DNA of 12,610 nt, from assembly GCA_025201705.1 (NCBI GenBank), contig MU616887.1, positions 1-12,610 on the forward strand, given 5' to 3'. The notes beneath the pieces are model-generated. The model ran no database searches, was not told the DNA's origin, and saw only the letters and a list, made by a program, of their open reading frames with translations. Every line of letters begins with the position of its first letter. Position 1 is the first letter of the stretch. Shown one piece after another: positions 8,305 through 12,610 of the stretch. Source of the stretch: Dissophora ornata (Eukaryota > Mortierellomycota > Mortierellomycetes > Mortierellales > Mortierellaceae). A program made the position numbers and the translations under genes.

Positions 8305-8620
8305 TTAGTAGAAGCGGACATGGGCCACCAATGCCAACATGCAACACACGAAGTGTCTCTTATCCTTAAAGTCTTTCCCCGCGTCTTGCTGCTGCAACTG
8401 CCAAAGCAAGGACAGGACAATATTTGCGGGGGTGCGCAAGCGGGATATCTTGTTGATTCTATTCGGAATACTTCATCATCTTTGCTGCTCCATAGATCCC
8501 TTTGTCTTCCGCTCTTCCGATCAGGGAAGCGCACAGGGGCTCCACCAGCGTCCATAGTCTGACGGGGCCATCGGGCTGTGTTGCAATCAATTGATCATTT
8601 TCATGGAGATGCGGGGAGGT
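8305..8620 (-). pseudogene. Remnant with one WD40-like blade, frameshifted
   Basis: On the minus strand, 8620-8459 reads HLHENDQLIATQPDG and then PVRLWTLVEP before a stop at 8461-8459. The D-G-x-V-R-L-W motif is the end of a WD40 blade. Overlapping it, a second minus-strand frame (about 8478 to the stop at 8305) reads RTPANIVLSLLWQLQQQ and KDKRHFVCCMLALVAHVRF, which also looks like former coding sequence. The two frames are not joined by recognisable splice sites. The blade is far more diverged than those in the WD40 gene at the right edge. No start codon and no other blade is visible, so this is taken as a degenerate fragment. Confidence 0.4.
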
Positions 8621-8657
8621 TTATTCCGTGATAGCATTTGCCATGGTCCGAGTACTC

Positions 8658-8671
8658 CGGTTGATCAACGG
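8658..8671. promoter_or_regulatory. CGG-N8-CGG element around a perfect palindrome
   Basis: The sequence CGGTTGATCAACGG contains two CGG triplets spaced by eight bases and an internal perfect 10-bp palindrome, GTTGATCAAC. Fungal Zn(II)2Cys6 regulators bind paired CGG triplets. It lies about 370 bp before the guanine deaminase start codon. It does not match the TCGG-N6-CCGA consensus of the Aspergillus purine regulator UaY, so a link to purine control is only a guess. Confidence 0.2.
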
Positions 8672-8864
8672 GTATGAAGAAAGGAGTGCTCCATGTGCAG
8701 GGACGACATCCCCACTTTTTTGTTGTCTCGTCTGTACGAATGTTCGCTGATTGGCGAACGGCTGTTTGGCTTTTCCTGGGTGCACTACTCCGCAAAAAAA
8801 GAATGGAAATACTTCGCCGGACAGCACACGGAGGAACGAAAGGACGAATGAGCGATGACAAAAG

Positions 8865-8872
8865 TATAAAAG
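8865..8872 (+). promoter_or_regulatory. TATA box of the guanine deaminase gene
   Basis: TATAAAAG lies about 170 bp before the ATG at 9042 and is followed by a C/T-rich leader (roughly 8881-9036), a typical fungal promoter arrangement. Only one GATA core is obvious nearby (about 8629-8632), so nitrogen control by a GATA factor is not strongly indicated. Confidence 0.5.
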
Positions 8873-9041
8873 AGTTCAATTGTCCCCTCCATTTGCTTTT
8901 ATTCCCATTGCTCTTTTTCCCTTCCCACCTTGCGGCCCCTGCTCTCTCCACTCCCCGCTCTCCACTCTCCACGGACACTCCATTTACTCTTTGCTCTACT
9001 CGCCACAAGAACTGCATTCATTCCCTCATTCTCCCATCACA

Positions 9042-10830
9042 ATGAAGACATTCGCTTCCACCATCACAAAGGTCTTCTACGGCACTTTGATCCACTCTGT
9101 CTCGATCAAGGAGATCGAGTACATCAAGCAGGGCCTTCTTTTCATCGACAACCAGGGCAAGATTGCCAGGCTTGTCAAGAACGTCTCTCAGGACAAGGTC
9201 AAGTCCACCCTCGAGGGTGTTGAGGATGACAAGGTAAATAGCTGCAGAGGCACAGCACACATGAGCAAGATATCAATGCAGGTCGCTTGTCCATCCGCGA
9301 CCATCGGCCCTGCACTCCAGTTGTGTGTCTACTACACTGGAATGCATTTCCCGCTTTCGCTTTGTAACACTGGCCACGACGTCGAGTCGAGGGGTATTGT
9401 TGTGTTGTGTTACTTGGGCCCAAGGACCAGTAGCGTTAACCCTATTTCATCCGCCCAACGTCCATGATTCGGTATCAACAATCTGCCCGTGTGTATTTAC
9501 TAACCTGTCGACTGCTCCCCTTTGCCCTGTTCCATCTGCATCTTTTGCTCATAATGTCTCTCAGGTCGTCCGCTTGAACGATGACCAATTCGTTATCCCC
9601 GGATTCATCGACACACACATTGTAAGCTATCGTTCATTGCTTGTTATTCTCCTCGATCTTAGTCAACTCTCCTTTCCTCTATCTAATATACATCCATCCA
9701 CCGCACATTATCAGCACGCTCCCCAGTACACCTTCTGCGGAAATGGGCACGATCTACCTCTGCTCGAGTGGCTCGACACCTACACCTTCCCCCGCGAGTC
9801 CAAGTTCGCAGACAGGGACTATGCCCGCAAGCTCTACTCAAAATCTGTCGCTCGCTCGCTTCGCAACGGCACCACCTCTGCCTGCTGGTATGCCACCATC
9901 CATCTCGAATCTTGCAAGGAACTTGTCAACATCATCCAGGAACAGGGCCAGCGCGCTTATGTCGGCAAAGTCAACATGAACCAGAACTCGCCCGATTTTT
10001 TGGTCGAGACCACTGAGTCCTCTGTTAGGGACACCCGTGCCTTTATCGAGTACGTCAAGGACGTCAATGCCAAAGTGGACCACAAGCCTCTGGTCACGCC
10101 CATTATCACTCCCCGCTTTGCCATCTCCTGCACATCTGAGCTATTGACAGAGCTGGGTAAGCTGGCTGCAGAGTACGATCTGCCTATCCAGTCGCACTTG
10201 TGCGAGAACCAGAATGAAATCGGATTCACCATGTCCCTGTTCCCCAACTCGGTCGACTATACATCTGTATACGCTGACCACGGTCTTTTGAATGATCGCA
10301 CCATTATGGCCCACTGCGTCCACATGAAGGACGAGGAACTCGATCTGATGAAGGAAAAGAACGCTGGTATCTCCCACTGTGCCAACTCCAACTTCAATCT
10401 CAAGTCCGGAATGGCCGATGTGCGCAAGATGCTCAGCAAGGATATCAAGGTTGGACTCGGAACCGACGTTGCTGGTGGTTACTCTCCCTCGATCTTGGAA
10501 GCCCTTCGTGCGTCACGCACCGCCTCGATGGCCAGGGATGTTGATACCACATTATTGGTCGCAGAGTTATTCTACCTCGCCACAGTCGGAGGTGCTCGCG
10601 TTATGGAGCTCCAGGACACGATCGGAAACTTTGAGACAGGCAAGGAGTTTGATGCGATATTGGTCAACACGTCTACCGAGAATTCGCCTGTTGATGTCTT
10701 TGACCATGACACTGTCGAGACCAAGTTTGAGAAGTACTTGTTTGTTGGAGACGACCGTAACAACGAGAAGATTTACGTCCAGGGCAAGGAAATCCGTCTC
10801 CCTGGCTCGAATATTGCCCCACGCAAGTAA
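9042..10830 (+). CDS. GDA: Guanine deaminase (guanine aminohydrolase), three exons
   Basis: It converts guanine to xanthine and ammonia, committing guanine to catabolism in the cytosol. Exons are 9042-9233, 9565-9621 and 9715-10830, all joined in phase 0, giving 454 aa, the same length as the human enzyme. The start has a favourable context (cacaATGaag). It belongs to the amidohydrolase fold: PGFIDTHIHAPQ (residues about 76-87) carries the HxH zinc ligands; QSHLCENQNE holds the metal-binding His and nearby acidic residue; MAHCVHM holds the next His; GLGTDVAGGYSPS holds the catalytic metal-binding Asp. LLEWLDTYTFP is typical of guanine deaminases. Intron 1 (9234-9564, 331 nt) is long; its TACTAAC branch site (9498-9504) is followed by about 60 nt of pyrimidine-rich sequence without an AG until the chosen acceptor, which supports it. 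Intron 2 (9622-9714, 93 nt) has CTAAT as branch site, splits the HxH codons, and is itself open in frame. No broken motif is seen. Confidence 0.95.
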
Positions 10831-11168
10831 AAAATAGAAGACTGCCGATACCCGCGATATTTATTGTAGAACGAGTGATGGGCGACGAATGGGAGGAAGA
10901 ACGATGAATTACGAAGGGGTGGGAAACGCACAAAACACACCGCTCCTTCGTCTCGTATATATTAACGTGAAAATATGTGCTGCAGTTTCTATTCTTTCCT
11001 TCTTTTTATTTATTTTTCGACTTTCTTTTTCACAAAGCGAGAAAAGGGTTGAAGGAAGAGTGAGGAAGAAACCAAGAAGAAAGTGTTTACACAACCCAAG
11101 CGTACCTATTTTGTAATAATATATAACAAATATGTTTTAGCACTTCACGCTGCTTATGAAGAATGCTA
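10831..11168 (+). other. 3' region of guanine deaminase
   Basis: It follows the TAA stop at 10828-10830. No exact AATAAA is seen on the plus strand; A/T-rich variants occur near 10858-10865 and 11115-11130 (taataatatataac). A 75-residue open frame (10889-11116) has a biased, low-complexity product and is not called. The opposite strand holds nothing I can support. Confidence 0.35.
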
Positions 11169-11417
11169 TCATGGACCTGACAGCAGGCATGGGTATGACA
11201 GGACATCGTGAGGCCAATTTTCTAACGCAATGTTTGCATAGGACTGGGCCATTGCCATGACTCGTATAAATTGAATGAGTTTTGATATCGAGTAACCAGC
11301 GATAATGGCACATAGAAATCTTGAGGAGTAAAATCCATCCATGTGTCCAGTGAAGCTTGCTTCTTCCACTACTCCAATCACCTCCGCAAGGAGCAGTGAA
11401 CTGACTTGTTCTTTTAC
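11169..11417 (-). pseudogene. Unassigned open segment, probable remnant
   Basis: One minus-strand frame is open for 82 codons from just after a TGA to a TGA at 11171-11169. It reads QVSSLLLAEVIGVVEEASF, then GHMDGFYSSRFLCAIIAGYS, then AMAQSYANIALENWPHDVLS. There is a possible hydrophobic segment in the middle. No ATG lies before the open part, and no good acceptor joins it to anything upstream. A second minus-strand frame from an ATG at 11697 is open for 186 codons across the same region but has a less protein-like composition. The segment lies downstream of the WD40 gene on the same strand. I do not recognise a family. Confidence 0.3.
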
Positions 11418-11747
11418 ATTTCAGAATGTATGCGCGCACCACCAGAACGCAACGCATTTTAGAATTGGCTACTCTAGTCAGGATCGACTGACGGCTTCCT
11501 TGCTCGAACAAGGTTTGGTAATGTCGATGGTAAGGAATTACACCCGCAAAAGAGCCGAGCCGCGTGTGCTGCTTTGCAATAAGATGAAGACCTGTCGGCA
11601 CAATGCGTTTTTGCTGTTGGATATCGTCGCGAATTGTCCATCTTGATGCTGGTGAGGACTTTAAACACGTTTTGTGAAAGGTATGTATTAAACACATTTG
11701 TCTAGACGGGCCACCTGGAGATGGAAAGCACTTTCGCCTCCCTGCAC
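11418..11747. other. Intergenic sequence without a supported gene
   Basis: Open frames exist on both strands (minus 11697-11137 with an ATG start; plus 11341-11646). On the plus strand 11402-11424 looks like a complete 3' splice site (CTGAC, pyrimidines, TTTCAG), and AAAG|GTATGT near 11680 looks like a donor, so a short plus-strand exon is conceivable. The product is not recognisable in any frame, and neither model is called. Confidence 0.25.
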
Positions 11748-11753
11748 TTTATT
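11748..11753 (-). terminator. Polyadenylation signal AATAAA of the WD40 gene
   Basis: TTTATT on the plus strand gives AATAAA on the gene strand about 120 nt after the TAG stop at 11872-11870, a usual 3' UTR distance. Confidence 0.55.
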
Positions 11754-11869
11754 GGTTCATTGATTGCAGGAATGTTCTCCAGCCTCAGTATCCAGCAGCT
11801 TGATGGGTGCAAGAGTTTAGATGGGAGATCATACTAGATAGTTACATATTCTTGCCATAGGGGCTCCAT

Positions 11870-12610
11870 CTACAGCGCAGTTGGCACATCTGCGGCCCCG
11901 CGCTGTAATAAGAGCTTTTTATTCAGTCGGCTTAACCCTGATACATTTTGCATCGATGCACTCAACAGAGTAAGCATCTGGGACTGAGATCTCCAATGTA
12001 ACCGTACGCAACACTCATTCCCATCTTCTATGACCTGCCACAGCCGCACTTCCCCATCAACACATCCAACAACGACATAATTACTGTCGCGAGTTGCTCT
12101 CCAGGAGATACTGAGAACCGTGGCGTTATTTTGAACCACTACGCGACATTCACCCGAAGCAACATCCCACAGCCGCACTGTTTTGTCGTCACTAGACGCT
12201 ATCTGATCTCCTTTTGGCGAATACACGACTCTCATCACACTGTTGATATGGCCGCTCAAGGTGTGGAGGCAATATCCTGTTTCAACATCCCACAGCCGCA
12301 CACTCCTGTCACGACTGCCAGACGCAATCTTATCTCCTTTTGGCGAATACGCGACACTCCAAACAACGTCGCCATGGCCGCTCAAGGTGTGACGGCAATC
12401 TCCTGTTTCAACATCCCACAGCCGCACTGTCTTGTCAGCACTCCCAGACGCAATCTGATATCCTTTTGGTGAATACACTACGCTCATAACATCACCGCCA
12501 TGGCCGCTCAAGGTGTGGCTGCAATCTCCTGTTTCAACATCCCACAGCAGCACTGCGCTGTCATCACCGCCAGACGCAATTTGATCTCCTTTTGGCGAAA
12601 ATGCGACGCT
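11870..12610 (-). CDS. WD40-repeat protein, C-terminal part (NACHT/WD40 receptor-like), cut by the right edge
   Basis: The frame is open from the right edge to a TAG at 11872-11870, about 246 codons, without introns. It has a partial blade (SVAFSPKGDQIASGGDDS...LLWDVETGDC), then three blades of about 42 residues each starting HTLSGHG or HTLSGHI and ending TVRLWDVETG, SVRLWDVETG or TVRLWDVASG, then a diverged blade ending GEVRLWQV. A tail follows: RLHWRSQSQMLTLL and GLSRLNKKLLLQRGA. WD40 blades form a propeller that binds protein partners. Near-identical blades with a tail of the type LHW...GLSR.N..LL.QRGA are, to my knowledge, typical of large NACHT- or STAND-type WD40 genes in Mortierella-like fungi; the NTPase part would lie to the right and is not seen, so that class is inferred. 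The fourth blade lacks one residue (IAS-SDDKT). The start codon is outside the window. Confidence 0.85.
   Translation of the reverse strand, partial: SVAFSPKGDQIASGGDDSAVLLWDVETGDCSHTLSGHGGDVMSVVYSPKGYQIASGSADKTVRLWDVETGDCRHTLSGHGDVVWSVAYSPKGDKIASGSRDRSVRLWDVETGYCLHTLSGHINSVMRVVYSPKGDQIASSDDKTVRLWDVASGECRVVVQNNATVLSISWRATRDSNYVVVGCVDGEVRLWQVIEDGNECCVRLHWRSQSQMLTLLSASMQNVSGLSRLNKKLLLQRGAADVPTAL
12130..12610 (-). repeat. Tandem DNA repeats of about 126 bp encoding WD40 blades
   Basis: The plus-strand phrase cccacagccgcac recurs at about 12168, 12291 and 12415, with a variant (cccacagcagcac) near 12540, and ctccttttggcgaa recurs at the same spacing. The period is about 123-126 bp, equal to one 42-residue blade (41 in the shortened one). 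Synonymous positions are largely conserved too, which indicates recent duplication or gene conversion among units. Confidence 0.85.

Noticed and set aside
8601..9017. Minus-strand ORF of 138 codons upstream of guanine deaminase
   Set aside because: It is antisense to the promoter and C/T-rich leader of the deaminase and has low-complexity, Arg-rich composition.
9325..10830. A single 501-residue frame for guanine deaminase starting at 9325
   Set aside because: It would translate intron 1 and intron 2; the 454-residue spliced product has the correct N-terminus and an intact HxH site.
10889..11116. Plus-strand 75-codon ORF after guanine deaminase
   Set aside because: Low-complexity, no homologue recognised, lies in the 3' UTR region.
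12131..12472. Plus-strand ORF with repeated CFNIPQPH motifs
   Set aside because: It is the antisense reading of the WD40 repeats; its periodicity comes entirely from the WD40 DNA repeat.
1..12610. CRISPR array, tRNA, rRNA, bacterial operon features
   Set aside because: None seen by eye: the only regular repeats are WD40-coding units and simple homopolymers, and the genes are intron-containing eukaryotic genes.

Overview
The window looks like nuclear DNA of an early-diverging filamentous fungus, most likely Mortierellomycota. The evidence is many short spliceosomal introns (mostly 77-131 nt, GT..AG, some with CTAAC/CTGAC/CTAAT branch-like sites), pyrimidine-rich leaders before start codons, AATAAA signals, and a near-identical WD40 array with a C-terminal tail of a kind I associate with NACHT/WD40 receptor-like genes of these fungi. 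The taxon is inference; no rRNA or other marker is present.

Layout, left to right. (1) 408-701, minus: first exon of a small TspO/MBR-like multi-span membrane protein, running off the left edge through an intron. (2) 1073-5990, minus: a gene of about 12 or more exons for a seven-BRCT TopBP1/Dpb11/Rad4-type replication and checkpoint scaffold. I assembled the exons by matching splice sites, reading phase and BRCT pattern. It keeps two C-terminal BRCT repeats that the yeast homologues lack. (3) 6391-8620: an island of broken coding fragments (minus, plus, minus strand) around a pure 78-nt poly(A) run at 6990-7067. None of these fragments gives an intact reading frame. (4) 9042-10830, plus: guanine deaminase, three exons, 454 residues, with complete metal-ligand motifs and an upstream TATA box. 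(5) 11169-11417, minus: an unassigned open segment that looks like a gene remnant. (6) 11870-12610, minus: the 3' end of a WD40-repeat gene that continues past the right edge, with repeats of about 126 bp that are also very similar as DNA.

The genes do not form a pathway: genome maintenance, purine salvage or catabolism and a receptor-like WD40 gene are neighbours without obvious functional linkage. The points most worth a second look are the TopBP1 architecture, two introns of length 3n that could be retained in frame (one splits the deaminase HxH metal site), the decayed gene island around the poly(A) run, and the homogenised WD40 array. I found no CRISPR array, tRNA, rRNA or intact transposon.
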